Below, in pieces: positions 50,982 through 58,477 of a stretch of DNA of 64,000 nucleotides. The stretch's first letter is position 1; every line of letters begins with the position of its first letter. Source of the stretch: Pseudoneobacillus rhizosphaerae (GTDB taxonomy: Bacteria > Bacillota > Bacilli > Bacillales > Cytobacillaceae); the NCBI RefSeq assembly GCF_917563885.1, contig NZ_CAKJTG010000001.1:124001-188000 (forward strand), given 5' to 3'. Under the pieces are notes generated by a model. It saw only the letters and a program-made list of their open reading frames with translations, was not told where the DNA came from and did not search any database. The position numbers were made by a program, and so were the translations under genes.

Positions 50982-52238
50982 GTGTTCAGAGCGTTAAAAA
51001 GGGAAAAAACGTATCGGAAATTATTTTTTGCAGGAATTATTAATGGGATTGGTGACCGTTTTAGTCAGGTTGCCTTATTAACATTAATTCTACAAATGAC
51101 AGGCTCGGGATTATCTGTTGGAATCACACTGGCGCTAAGAATGTTGCCCTTCCTAATATTCGGACCACTAAGTGGTTCAATAGCAGAAAAACTTTCGCGG
51201 AAAAAACTATTAATTTATACAGACTTCACAAGAGTATTGATAGCCCTTTCCTTTTTGTGGATTCAAGGTCCAAAGGATATGTGGATTGTTTATGTGGGTT
51301 CCTTTCTATTAGCTAGTGGTGAAGCCCTATACTCCCCAACTAGAAGATCCAGTATTCCAGCTATTATTAATCAAAAGAACCTAAAAGAAGTAAACTCTTG
51401 GGAACAAGTATTATTAGGTTTTGTGTTAATCATAGGGGCATTAACAGGTGGAGTGGTATCTTTTGCTTTTGGAGCAAAAGCGGCATTTTCCATAAATATT
51501 CTTTCCTTTTTGATTGCAGGATTCATTATTGTCACCATCCCGACTTTGGAGGCTCGTACAAATATAGAAGCTGACAGGAACGATGAAAAGGCAAAACTAA
51601 CGACATTGTTCTCTGTGGTTATGTCTTCCTCACTATTGTTAATGTTAGTTTCAATCGACTTTATTGTTCCGCTTACAAATGGAATTGAAAATGTGTTAAT
51701 TAGTGTGTATGCCATTGAAACTTTCGATGCTGCTGATTTAGGGGTTGGGATTCTTTATAGTGTGCTCGGATCTGGATTTATTTTAAGTCCGATGATTACT
51801 AAATGGATAAAAGGGCATTACCTCCTCTTTGGTTTTAGTTGTATGATGATTGAAGGTATTATTCTCATATTGGTTAGTCAATCAAACTCATTTGCCTTAG
51901 TGGTCATATTGTTTGGGATCTTAACCATTTTTGGTGGAGTTGGAAATACACTCATTGATACGGTAGTAATGGAGACGATTCCGTTACGATTACAAGGAAT
52001 GTACTTTGGGATGTCAGCAACAATATCTAATTCCATATTAGGTGTTTCAATGTTTGTAACGGGAGTATTACTTGAGGTTTATGAACCAAGAACAATGGGT
52101 GTTATTTGCGGAATGTTATATTTTACCTTCGGTTTATTTTACTTAATCTGGTCATTAAGTGTCAATGTGAAAGAAGAACATGTAAAAATTAATGGGAAAG
52201 CTTTTAGTAGGAGTTTGTCAGAAGATATGTCTGATTGA
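50982..52238 (+). CDS. Major facilitator superfamily exporter
   Basis: A 419-residue membrane protein with 12 hydrophobic segments. A GTG start at 50982 is preferred because AGGTGAT sits just upstream; ATG at 50976 is the alternative. The motif-A loop reads GSIAEKLSRKKLLIYTDFTRVLIA (about 69-92). The overall layout (fusion-free, short loops, LYSPTRRSSIPAIINQKNL) resembles the EntS/macrolide-efflux branch of MFS. Probably a drug or siderophore exporter. A 16-bp inverted repeat upstream suggests repressor control. The later gene at 57216 belongs to the same branch. Confidence 0.88.
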   Translation: MFRALKREKTYRKLFFAGIINGIGDRFSQVALLTLILQMTGSGLSVGITLALRMLPFLIFGPLSGSIAEKLSRKKLLIYTDFTRVLIALSFLWIQGPKDMWIVYVGSFLLASGEALYSPTRRSSIPAIINQKNLKEVNSWEQVLLGFVLIIGALTGGVVSFAFGAKAAFSINILSFLIAGFIIVTIPTLEARTNIEADRNDEKAKLTTLFSVVMSSSLLLMLVSIDFIVPLTNGIENVLISVYAIETFDAADLGVGILYSVLGSGFILSPMITKWIKGHYLLFGFSCMMIEGIILILVSQSNSFALVVILFGILTIFGGVGNTLIDTVVMETIPLRLQGMYFGMSATISNSILGVSMFVTGVLLEVYEPRTMGVICGMLYFTFGLFYLIWSLSVNVKEEHVKINGKAFSRSLSEDMSD

Positions 52239-52290
52239 AAGTGTAATCTTCATTAATAAGAAATTTCATTTCCTAACAGACATTTAGATA

Positions 52291-52547
52291 GTTCGGCTAA
52301 GTTGAAATGTCCGATAGAGCGCTTCTATCGGACAAATAAATGGTTCGGTTAAGGTGAAATGTCCGATAGAGCGCTTCTATCGGACAAATAAATGGTTCGG
52401 TTAAGGTGAAATGTCCGATAGAGCGCTTCTATCGGACAAATAAATGGTTCGGTTCAGGTGAAATGTCCGATAGAGCGCTTCTATCGGACAAATAAATGGT
52501 TCGGTTCAGTTGAAATGTCCGATAGAGCGCTTCTATCGGACAAATAG
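52291..52547. repeat. Five-unit tandem array of a 52-bp hairpin repeat
   Basis: Units start at 52291, 52343, 52395, 52447 and 52499, exactly 52 bases apart, each beginning GTTCGG. Each holds TGTCCGATAGA-GCGCT-TCTATCGGACA, an 11-bp inverted repeat, followed by AATAAATG (absent after the last unit). Differences are limited to the CTAAGT/TTAAGG/TTCAGG/TTCAGT stretch. It fills most of the 353-base gap between the MFS gene and the RimK-like gene. There are no unique spacers, so it is not a CRISPR array. Confidence 0.93.
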
Positions 52548-52591
52548 TCATATTAGTTATTGTTGAAAATACTTAATGGCTTATTTTTACT

Positions 52592-53548
52592 TTAAACATT
52601 TGTCGTTGAAAGAGTTTTCTCCTCTAGTGTTCTCTTCAAATATTTTGCTAACTCAAGCATTCCGTATTTTTCTACTTTTGCTTCAGCATCGAAATTGTAG
52701 TTCGTATTCGTATTGATGTCGTAGGTGAAAATGTCGCCTTCTGCATTTCTGATAAATTCGATTCCTGCAACCTGGATGTTATTTTCAGCTAAGACTTGCT
52801 CATATTTTGTTAAAATTTGTTCATCAAAGCCTTCGATGATTTGAAATTTCGGTTTATCTTCTACTTCTTCCCCAACGGGACAGAATAAATCGCCAATTTG
52901 ACAAGCATCAGCAGGACATAGCTCAAATCCTTTTGAAGTATCTACCTTCACCGCATATACAAACTTTCCGCCAACAAATTCACAGCGAGTTATAAAGCTT
53001 TCTGGTGCTTGGATATAGTCTTGAATAAGTGTAATTCCGTCAACAGGTTCTTCAAAGGTTGGTCCTTCAACATAAGACTTTAATCCATCAACGGTATGAA
53101 ATAATTGAACGCCAAGCCCTTTACCAGCACGGTTATGTTTGGTGATAAATGGTTGCCCACGGAATTTTTCAGCTGCTTGTAAAATATGTTGTTTTCCAAC
53201 TGCTGCAGTTGTTTTAGGTGTTTTGATTCCATATTTATTTAATTCTAAATATTGTTGAACTTTACTCACCTCTAATTGCAGTGCTCGAGTTCCGTTAATT
53301 ACCGTTCTTCCGTGTGCTTCAAGCCAAGCTAACACCTGTAACGTGAATTCGGGTGCATATCGATGATTTCTAGTATGAGAGGATGCACTCATTCGGTTAT
53401 AAAAAATACCTTCTGGTGGCTCACTAGCTAAATCAACAGTACCTTCGTCTAAATGCCATTCTTCATATGGTACTCCCAACTCTTCTAATCTGCGTGTTAA
53501 ATGGATCGTCCATTCACTATTCTCATGAATGACATAGACTTTACTCAT
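52592..53548 (-). CDS. RimK-like ATP-grasp ligase
   Basis: A 318-residue ATP-grasp enzyme, start ATG 53548 (MSKVYVIHENSEW) with GGAAGGGG upstream. The family resembles RimK-type alpha-L-glutamate ligases, which add amino acids to a carboxyl group using ATP. Motifs: FITKHNRAGKGLGVQLF (about 141-157, the ATP-binding loop), ITLIQDYIQAPESFITRCEFVGGKFVYAV (about 180-208) and the Mg-binding end VAGIEFIRNAEGDIFTYDINTNTNYNF (about 261-287). The substrate is unknown and no partner gene is adjacent. The 52-bp tandem array lies just after its stop codon. Confidence 0.86.
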   Translation of the reverse strand: MSKVYVIHENSEWTIHLTRRLEELGVPYEEWHLDEGTVDLASEPPEGIFYNRMSASSHTRNHRYAPEFTLQVLAWLEAHGRTVINGTRALQLEVSKVQQYLELNKYGIKTPKTTAAVGKQHILQAAEKFRGQPFITKHNRAGKGLGVQLFHTVDGLKSYVEGPTFEEPVDGITLIQDYIQAPESFITRCEFVGGKFVYAVKVDTSKGFELCPADACQIGDLFCPVGEEVEDKPKFQIIEGFDEQILTKYEQVLAENNIQVAGIEFIRNAEGDIFTYDINTNTNYNFDAEAKVEKYGMLELAKYLKRTLEEKTLSTTNV

Positions 53549-53657
53549 AATGCTTTCCCCTTCCAATTACCTTACTAGTTTACTTGGTTGTATTTTTCAT
53601 CACTTCCTACTCTTATTATAATACAAGTTTTCCAACCTGTTTAGTAAGTTTTTAGAT

Positions 53658-53688
53658 AAAAAAAACGCTCTTCTAAAGAAGAGAGTTT
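53658..53688 (-). terminator. Intrinsic terminator after the 43-residue protein gene
   Basis: CTCTTCT (53668-53674)/AGAAGAG (53677-53683), followed on the minus strand by CGTTTTTTTT. It ends the transcript that contains the tRNA-like gene and the small gene. Confidence 0.78.
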
Positions 53689-53701
53689 GGATTAATTTAT
53701 A

Positions 53702-53833
53702 TTATTCATTTTCCTTTTCTTGCTTAACTAATTCCTCTTCCTCGGCAACAGTGATTCGTGTAATTTGATCCTGAAGCAGCGTAAAGGCTTGGTCTAATTC
53801 ATCTCGTGTAGGAAAGGGGTGTTCTTCCTTCAT
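53702..53833 (-). CDS. Small acidic hypothetical protein
   Basis: A 43-residue acidic protein from ATG 53833, preceded by GGAGGCGATCAAGA. The sequence is one predicted helix (DELDQAFTLLQDQITRI) with a Glu-rich tail. No family recognised. It lies 24 bases downstream of the tRNA-like structure and directly upstream of a terminator, so both may be on one transcript. Confidence 0.62.
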   Translation of the reverse strand: MKEEHPFPTRDELDQAFTLLQDQITRITVAEEEELVKQEKENE

Positions 53834-53857
53834 TCTTGATCGCCTCCGAGTAAATAT

Positions 53858-53944
53858 AGGACCAGGTGGGATTTGAACCCACAAAATGCACAACGAAGAC
53901 CGTTTGTACTTCATTGGCTGCTCTACCCATTGAGCTACAAGTCC
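53858..53944 (-). tRNA. tRNA-like gene with enlarged anticodon arm (isotype undetermined)
   Basis: On the minus strand an 87-base tRNA-like fold is visible. The D arm (TAGCTCAATGGGTAGAGCA) and the T arm (GTGGG-TTCAAAT-CCCAC) are canonical, and the acceptor GGACTTG/CTGGTCC has one mismatch and one wobble. The 5-base ATTTT fits the variable loop. The anticodon arm is abnormal: 31 bases instead of 17, foldable as GC-c-AATGAAG, a 10-base loop TACAAACGGT, then CTTCGTT-gt-GC. No CCA is encoded, and the acceptor stem can be extended by two further pairs. No other tRNA is nearby. It could be a tRNA mimic, a degenerate tRNA or a leader element. Confidence 0.55.
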
Positions 53945-53993
53945 TAAACTTATTATGGATTAGATTCATAAAATTATTCACTTTTTTTATAGT

Positions 53994-54175
53994 GGCTGTT
54001 TTCGCAAATATTGTTGCTTTTCGAACGCATTCTTTTCACACACCAAATATGGATTTCGTGCTCTTTTCCTTGTTCAAAAGATTTCAAACTTAATAATTTC
54101 GTGAGTAAACCCGAAAAAATCCTATTGCCGATTTTTACTTTGTTATAAATAGCAACAAAGTTTACGAAAAGAGCC
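53994..54175. mobile_element. MITE-like element with imperfect terminal inverted repeats
   Basis: The left end GGCTGTTTTCGCAAATATTG (53994 on) and the right end read in reverse complement, GGCTCTTTTCGTAAACTTTG (from 54175), agree at most positions over about 28 bases, both continuing TTGTTGCT. TTTAT occurs just outside both ends and may be a target duplication. The 182-base interior has no coding frame. Such ends look familiar from other Bacillus genomes, but only one copy is in this window. Confidence 0.55.
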
Positions 54176-54179
54176 TTTA

Positions 54180-54674
54180 TTATTGAATAACAACTCTTGT
54201 ACCATTTGGTACCATGCTAGCAAGCTCTAAAACATCCTTATTATGCATCCTGATGCAGCCGTGGGAAACAGCTTTCCCAATGGAAGAAGGATTATTGGTG
54301 CCATGAATTCCATATCCTCTTCTAGAAAGTGAAAGCCATAATACACCAAATGGCCCACCTGGATTTGGTTCGCGATTTACAATGACGTACTCACCTAAAG
54401 GAGTATGCGTTAGCATTTTTCCAACAGCGATTGGAAAAGTTTTAACAACCCTTCCGTTATTCAATAAAGTAAGCTGACGTTGTCCGAGTGATACTCGAAT
54501 CGAATATGGAATACTAGTTGGATCTTGAAGTCCTGGAATTTCGATTCTCTGACCAACGAATATCATGTTCGGATTGGTTATTGCTGGATTAGCAGATAAC
54601 AATTTTTGAAAGTTTATCCTATAGTTCGCAGCAATCAATGCAAGCGACTCACCAGGCTTGACTGTATGGATCAT
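54180..54674 (-). CDS. L,D-transpeptidase with LysM domain (YkuD-type)
   Basis: A 164-residue peptidoglycan cross-linking or modifying enzyme. The start at 54674 ([15 protein letters not shown]) places the LysM domain at the N-terminus, as in Bacillus YkuD; an ATG 8 codons upstream is the alternative. LysM spans about residues 2-46. The catalytic YkuD domain has [27 protein letters not shown] (about 59-85), [27 protein letters not shown] (about 125-151) with the active-site His and Cys of SHGCIRM. No signal peptide is present, matching YkuD, which is found in spores. Confidence 0.93.
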   Translation of the reverse strand: MIHTVKPGESLALIAANYRINFQKLLSANPAITNPNMIFVGQRIEIPGLQDPTSIPYSIRVSLGQRQLTLLNNGRVVKTFPIAVGKMLTHTPLGEYVIVNREPNPGGPFGVLWLSLSRRGYGIHGTNNPSSIGKAVSHGCIRMHNKDVLELASMVPNGTRVVIQ

Positions 54675-54758
54675 CCATCTATCACACCTTTTTTTCATAA
54701 AATATGTAAAAAAAAATGGTGTGTGCCTATCCCTGATCGAATAACTTGGTCATTTACC

Positions 54759-54911
54759 TTAAAAGTTAGTTAACTTTTCATATTCCTCTTCTAATTCTCG
54801 AATGGTTAATTCAAATAAATGTGATTCACCTTTTTTAAATACTCCTAATAAGAGCAACTGCTGAATGAGTTGCTCCTTTTCGGTTTCATTACTACAGTAT
54901 GGATCTGACAC
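54759..54911 (-). CDS. Short FbpA-like (Fur-regulated basic protein family) protein
   Basis: A 50-residue protein with a GTG start at 54911 after GGGAGGAGTAATT. The pattern EQLIQQLLLLGVFKKGESHLFELTIRELEEEYEKL (residues 14-48) is that of the FbpA family, whose Bacillus subtilis members are small iron-sparing-response proteins. Unlike the name, it is acidic. No clear Fur box is visible. Instead a SAM riboswitch with its terminator lies directly upstream, which is unexpected. The gap to the terminator is 54 bases and no other gene follows on this strand within the transcript before the L,D-transpeptidase. Confidence 0.75.
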   Translation of the reverse strand: MSDPYCSNETEKEQLIQQLLLLGVFKKGESHLFELTIRELEEEYEKLTNF

Positions 54912-54964
54912 AATTACTCCTCCCATCTAAAAATGATTATTTGATAGGTTAGATGATTTACTAT

Positions 54965-55013
54965 ACAAAAAACCCCCTTCTTATTGATGATTTCCAAAAA
55001 TAAGAAGGGGGTT
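54965..55013 (-). terminator. Riboswitch-controlled terminator of the SAM leader
   Basis: A perfect 13-bp stem AACCCCCTTCTTA (minus strand 55013-55001; partner 54983-54971), followed on the minus strand by TTTTTT. It directly follows the SAM aptamer and would stop transcription when SAM is high. Confidence 0.88.
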
Positions 55014-55028
55014 AATATACTCCGCTCA

Positions 55029-55134
55029 TCTCATCTTTCAAGCATGTTTCGCTTGATGGAATTGGCACAGTACTAGTAATAGCCTGTTGCCGAGGTCTCA
55101 TAGGGCCAGGTCCCTCCACCTCTCTGGATAAGAA
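55029..55134 (-). promoter_or_regulatory. SAM-I (S-box) riboswitch
   Basis: On the minus strand the aptamer starts TTCTTATCCAGAGAGGTGGA and continues with GGGACCTGGCCCTATGAGACC, CGGCAACAG, GTGCCAATTCC and GATGAG. These are the S-box core blocks: P1 CTTATC/GATGAG, the GGCCC kink-turn partner, and the conserved CGGCAAC and GTGCCAA blocks. It is followed by a terminator and a 50-residue gene, with no methionine or cysteine gene in reach. Confidence 0.95.
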
Positions 55135-55290
55135 ATATTCAATTAGTGTTTAATATAGGAAAAATTAGAATGAATGTCAATGGTATTAGAATATTTACTT
55201 TTTAAGAAAATAGGATTCCTTTTCTAATATAACATTAATACAGTACTAATAGTGACTATCTCTTGACGGAGTGATATTAGTCGCAGCAAC

Positions 55291-55306
55291 TGTTAAACAG
55301 TTCACA
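55291..55306. promoter_or_regulatory. CRP/FNR-type operator 1 upstream of nirK
   Basis: TGTTA-AACAGT-TCACA matches TGTGA-N6-TCACA at 9 of 10 fixed positions, 126 bases upstream of the nirK start. It overlaps AACTGTT-A-AACAGTT, a perfect inverted repeat. Confidence 0.55.
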
Positions 55307-55332
55307 TATCGTTCAATTATGATTAATAAAAA

Positions 55333-55348
55333 CGTGATTCCAATCACG
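55333..55348. promoter_or_regulatory. CRP/FNR-type operator 2 upstream of nirK
   Basis: CGTGA-TTCCAA-TCACG has perfectly symmetric half-sites and matches the Fnr consensus at 8 of 10 positions. It is 84 bases upstream of nirK and 42 bases (four turns) from operator 1. Outside these sites and the SAM leader, the 520-base gap holds nothing I can identify. Confidence 0.55.
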
Positions 55349-55431
55349 ATTAATTTACTTTTCAGAAGATAAAATTATCTCAAGAAATCAATTTTTTTAA
55401 AAAAACTAAAAGGGAAATGGGAGGAATAAAA

Positions 55432-56499
55432 ATGATGTACAATCGAAAGTTTTTTAGAAATTCTATTATTACGACTATGGTTTTATTTATGACGGCATGT
55501 AGCGCAAATACAGCCTCAGAAACAAAGGAAGAAACAAAATTACCAAAGGTAGCTTCAGCCCCAGAGGTAACTAACATCATCGAACCACATAAGGGCCTAA
55601 ATCAACCTCCAGTACCTCTTAAAATGGAACGTGTGGGTGAAAATGAAGTGAATGTAGAAATGACATCACAAATTACCGACATTGAAATTTCAAAAGGGAA
55701 TATGTACAAGGCTTGGACTTTTAACGGGGAAGCACCAGGCCCAGTAGTGGTTGTAAAAGAAGGTGACAAGATTAACTTTACGTTAAAAAATATGGACCCT
55801 TCCATACCTCATAGCATGGACTTTCATGCCGTTCATGCTGCACCATCTAAAGATTTCATTGATGTAATGCCAAATGAAAGCGGTACCTTTACGTATCCTG
55901 CTAATAAACCTGGTGTTTTCATGTATCATTGTGGTACAAAGCCTGTATTATCTCATATCGCAAATGGAATGCACGGAACAATTATCGTAATGCCTAAAGA
56001 TGGTTATCCGAACGATGGTGAAATTGACCGTGAATTCGTGATTGTTCAAAATGAATGGTATAAGTACAATGATTTAGATGATATGACAAATGGCGTACCT
56101 ACTAATGTAGTCTTCTCAACGAAAGCTCTAAAGGAAGGTCAATTAAATACGAATGGAACGGCTAGTGGATTAGTAGACACTCCCCTTATTGCTAAGGTTG
56201 GCGACCGTGTACGGATTTATGTAAATAATGTTGGTCCAAATGAAGTTAGTAGCTTTCACGTTGTGGGAACGATATTTGACGATGTCTATATCGATGGAAA
56301 TCCATTTAATCATATGAAAGGGTTACAGACTGTTATGTTACCTGCTAGTGGTGGTGCAGTTGTAGAATTTACCGTAACGAAAGAAGGCAATTATCCAATT
56401 GTTACTCACCAATTTAATCATGCTACAAAAGGAGCGGTTGCAATCCTAAAGGTTACAAAAGATGGGAAAGATGATGGCAGTGCTACTATGGGACATTAA
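55432..56499 (+). CDS. nirK: Copper-containing nitrite reductase (lipoprotein)
   Basis: Respiratory enzyme that reduces nitrite to nitric oxide outside the cell membrane. The start at 55432 follows GGGAGGAATAAAA; 355 residues. The signal peptide ends in a lipobox with Cys23 (FMTAC), so it is membrane-anchored. Two cupredoxin domains are seen. Type 1 copper ligands: His127, Cys167, His175, Met180. Type 2 ligands: His132, His166 and His326. The catalytic Asp130 (MDFH) and His276 (SFHVVG) are present. It is the short Geobacillus-like NirK type. FNR-like boxes upstream indicate anaerobic control, and the NO produced is the likely substrate of the CuA enzyme at 30.2-32.2 kb. Confidence 0.96.
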   Translation: MMYNRKFFRNSIITTMVLFMTACSANTASETKEETKLPKVASAPEVTNIIEPHKGLNQPPVPLKMERVGENEVNVEMTSQITDIEISKGNMYKAWTFNGEAPGPVVVVKEGDKINFTLKNMDPSIPHSMDFHAVHAAPSKDFIDVMPNESGTFTYPANKPGVFMYHCGTKPVLSHIANGMHGTIIVMPKDGYPNDGEIDREFVIVQNEWYKYNDLDDMTNGVPTNVVFSTKALKEGQLNTNGTASGLVDTPLIAKVGDRVRIYVNNVGPNEVSSFHVVGTIFDDVYIDGNPFNHMKGLQTVMLPASGGAVVEFTVTKEGNYPIVTHQFNHATKGAVAILKVTKDGKDDGSATMGH

Positions 56500-56500
56500 T

Positions 56501-56533
56501 AAAAACCCCTTATCCATTGGATAAGGGGTTTTT
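56501..56533. terminator. Bidirectional intrinsic terminator after nirK
   Basis: A perfect 15-bp stem AAAAACCCCTTATCC (56501-56515)/GGATAAGGGGTTTTT (56519-56533). It serves nirK and the converging SnoaL-like gene. Confidence 0.9.
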
Positions 56534-56539
56534 ATCTGT

Positions 56540-56884
56540 TTATCTAATAAACCAAACCTTCACAATATGGGTATCATTTACTTCATAAATAGCAATAGCT
56601 TCACCAGTTGTACCATTTGCTTTTCCTGTTAAAAATTCTTGGTCCATCACATAGTTCCCCTTTACCATACGATTTGTAAGCTCCGCATGTAATAAGGGAT
56701 TTTCATCAAATAATTTTTTATATCGTTCTGTAAAAGCAGCCTTACCTTCTAAAGTAATTTTGTTTGAAGGAAAATCCATAACGACGATATTATCATCATA
56801 TTGATCAACGAACTCTACTAATTTCTTAGAGTTGTAGGCATCGAGCTGGAGCTGTGCAAGCTGTTCAGGTGACTTTTTTTCCAT
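56540..56884 (-). CDS. SnoaL-like / NTF2-fold protein
   Basis: A 114-residue cone-fold protein of the nuclear transport factor 2-like (SnoaL) superfamily. QLAQLQLDAYNSKKLVEFVDQYDDNIVVMDFP (about 7-38) and ITLEGKAAFTERYKKLFDE (about 43-61) are the typical helix-strand pattern, ending HIVKVWFIR. These proteins can be isomerases, hydrolases or ligand binders; nothing identifies the ligand. ATG follows AGGAGGTACATATG spacing. Confidence 0.82.
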   Translation of the reverse strand: MEKKSPEQLAQLQLDAYNSKKLVEFVDQYDDNIVVMDFPSNKITLEGKAAFTERYKKLFDENPLLHAELTNRMVKGNYVMDQEFLTGKANGTTGEAIAIYEVNDTHIVKVWFIR

Positions 56885-56920
56885 AACATATGTACCTCCT
56901 TCTAAAAATAATAAATCATC

Positions 56921-57028
56921 TTAAAATATTACGGCGCTGATTGCCCTTAAAAGTGACCAGCGGATTTTAAAGGTTGTATTTTTGATAAAGCCCATCATTC
57001 GAAAACGACCAATAGGTGTTTGAAGCAT
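56921..57028 (-). pseudogene. Probable truncated remnant of a DUF3817 membrane protein gene
   Basis: A 35-residue frame with a strong AGGAGG ribosome binding site begins MLQTPIGRFRMMGFI, which is the N-terminus of the DUF3817 family (small 2-3 helix membrane proteins of about 95 residues). After residue 15 the sequence loses the family's hydrophobic helices and stops (RWSLLRAISAVIF). It is best read as a decayed gene, though a short expressed peptide cannot be excluded. The rest of the 331-base gap is A/T-rich with no further feature. Confidence 0.5.
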
Positions 57029-57215
57029 GAAGGGTTCCTCCTAAAAAAAGTAACTACTTTATGTACCTTGTTAATTCTGCCCGATTTTTTAATAGATTTC
57101 AACAGTTAAATAAATTTAACCTACTTAATCTTTTAAAAATTCCAAAACTTCGTATTGCGAAATAAATTGAAACTAATTACAATATACGTATTACACTCAT
57201 GTTAAGGGAGAACCT

Positions 57216-58436
57216 ATGAACCGCAAAATCTTTCTATATGTAAAAGCATTCTCTGATCTAGGAACCTTTATGGACTTAATTGCCATTAACGTTCTCATTT
57301 ACGTCGCTACAGGCAGTGCAGCCTGGCTGGCAGCAACATTAGCATTTCGAACACTAGGCGGAGTACTGGCCAGTTTAATTTCTGGAGTTATTGCCGACCG
57401 TTTTGATCGACGGAAAATAATGATTTATTCGGATATATTTCGAGCACTCATTATTTTATGTTTAATTCCCTTTCCTAATCCGGTGATGATTATTATCGTT
57501 TGTTTTTTAATTGGTATGACTAGTAGTTTCTTTGCTGTAAGCTATAGCGCTGAAATCCCTCAGATTTTTGGGCAGGATAAAGTGCTACAAACCAATTCGT
57601 TAATTGCAAGATTGACTTCTATCAGTTTAGTAGGAGGCTTTATTGGAGCGGGAATCATCACTGATTTCCTTGGATACAAATTCACCTTGATTATTGATGG
57701 TGCTACCTACATCATTTCTGCGCTTGTTTTATTAAAAATGAAATGGCCAACCTCATCAGTTGAAAAGTCAGGTATGGCAACAGGTGTTATGCAAAAAATT
57801 ATCTCAATCGGTTCTGATCTTAAAGAGGTATATTCCTTTATCAGACTTGCCCCGATGCTACTGCTAGTGAATCTCGTATTTTTAGTCGGAGCCTTTGCAG
57901 GGGCTTCACATAACTTAGGCATTCCACTGTTAGCAGAAAATATTGATCCCTCTAACCAAAGCTTCTATTACGGAATGATTTGGGGTGTTTGGGGAATTGG
58001 GTCCGTTTTATGTACGATGGTCTTGCCGAAGTTAAGCTGGTTACATGGAAATCGAATCTATTATGCTTGTTTTGCAGGGACCATTCTCATGTCTACTGGA
58101 TTCATTATCTTTTTGTCTAGTAGTAATCTTTGGATTGTGTTCCCTTTCGCTTTTTTAACTGGGATCTTTGATGCTTGTTTTACCACTTTACATGCAACCA
58201 TTCTTCAAAAGACAGACAATCATATAAGAGGCAGAATATTTGGAGTTGGAATGCTTTTAAAATCTTTAGGCTTCGCCCTTGGCTTTGTAGTGGCTCCGGT
58301 CTTATTAGAAAGTTTATCGTTGGCTAAAATGGTTTGGATTTTTCATGGGACTTTAATAACAACTACAATTCTGGTTCTATTGTATTTAATTGGTTTGAAG
58401 AAAAGAGTAGTTCAACCTGTAAATCATAGTGTTTAA
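57216..58436 (+). CDS. Major facilitator superfamily transporter
   Basis: A 406-residue carrier with about 12 hydrophobic segments. The motif-A loop reads SGVIADRFDRRKIMIYSDIFRALI (about 56-79), similar to the MFS gene at 50982. The second half has HIRGRIFGVGMLLKSLGFALGF (about 337-358). It resembles the EntS/macrolide exporter branch. ATG follows AAGGGAGAA. It is ended by a GC-rich terminator. The nitrite reductase upstream is separated by a terminator and two minus-strand genes, so a link to nitrite transport is not indicated. Confidence 0.87.
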   Translation: MNRKIFLYVKAFSDLGTFMDLIAINVLIYVATGSAAWLAATLAFRTLGGVLASLISGVIADRFDRRKIMIYSDIFRALIILCLIPFPNPVMIIIVCFLIGMTSSFFAVSYSAEIPQIFGQDKVLQTNSLIARLTSISLVGGFIGAGIITDFLGYKFTLIIDGATYIISALVLLKMKWPTSSVEKSGMATGVMQKIISIGSDLKEVYSFIRLAPMLLLVNLVFLVGAFAGASHNLGIPLLAENIDPSNQSFYYGMIWGVWGIGSVLCTMVLPKLSWLHGNRIYYACFAGTILMSTGFIIFLSSSNLWIVFPFAFLTGIFDACFTTLHATILQKTDNHIRGRIFGVGMLLKSLGFALGFVVAPVLLESLSLAKMVWIFHGTLITTTILVLLYLIGLKKRVVQPVNHSV

Positions 58437-58440
58437 TACC

Positions 58441-58473
58441 AAAAAGCCCGGCAAAAGTTGCGCCGGGCTTTTT
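58441..58473. terminator. Bidirectional intrinsic terminator
   Basis: A perfect 12-bp stem AAAAAGCCCGGC (58441-58452)/GCCGGGCTTTTT (58462-58473), between the MFS gene and the converging aspartase gene. Confidence 0.9.
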
Positions 58474-58477
58474 GATA

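Noticed and set aside
52291-52547. CRISPR array
   Set aside because: The units are directly adjacent with no unique spacers, and no cas genes are present.
53858-53944. Class II tRNA (Leu/Ser/Tyr) with a long variable arm
   Set aside because: The 17 bases after the D arm cannot form an anticodon stem, and a normal 5-base variable loop is already present before the T arm.
54920-54960. Fur box upstream of the FbpA-like gene
   Set aside because: Only a partial resemblance to the GATAATGATAATCATTATC-type pattern; half-sites do not form the 7-1-7 inverted repeat.
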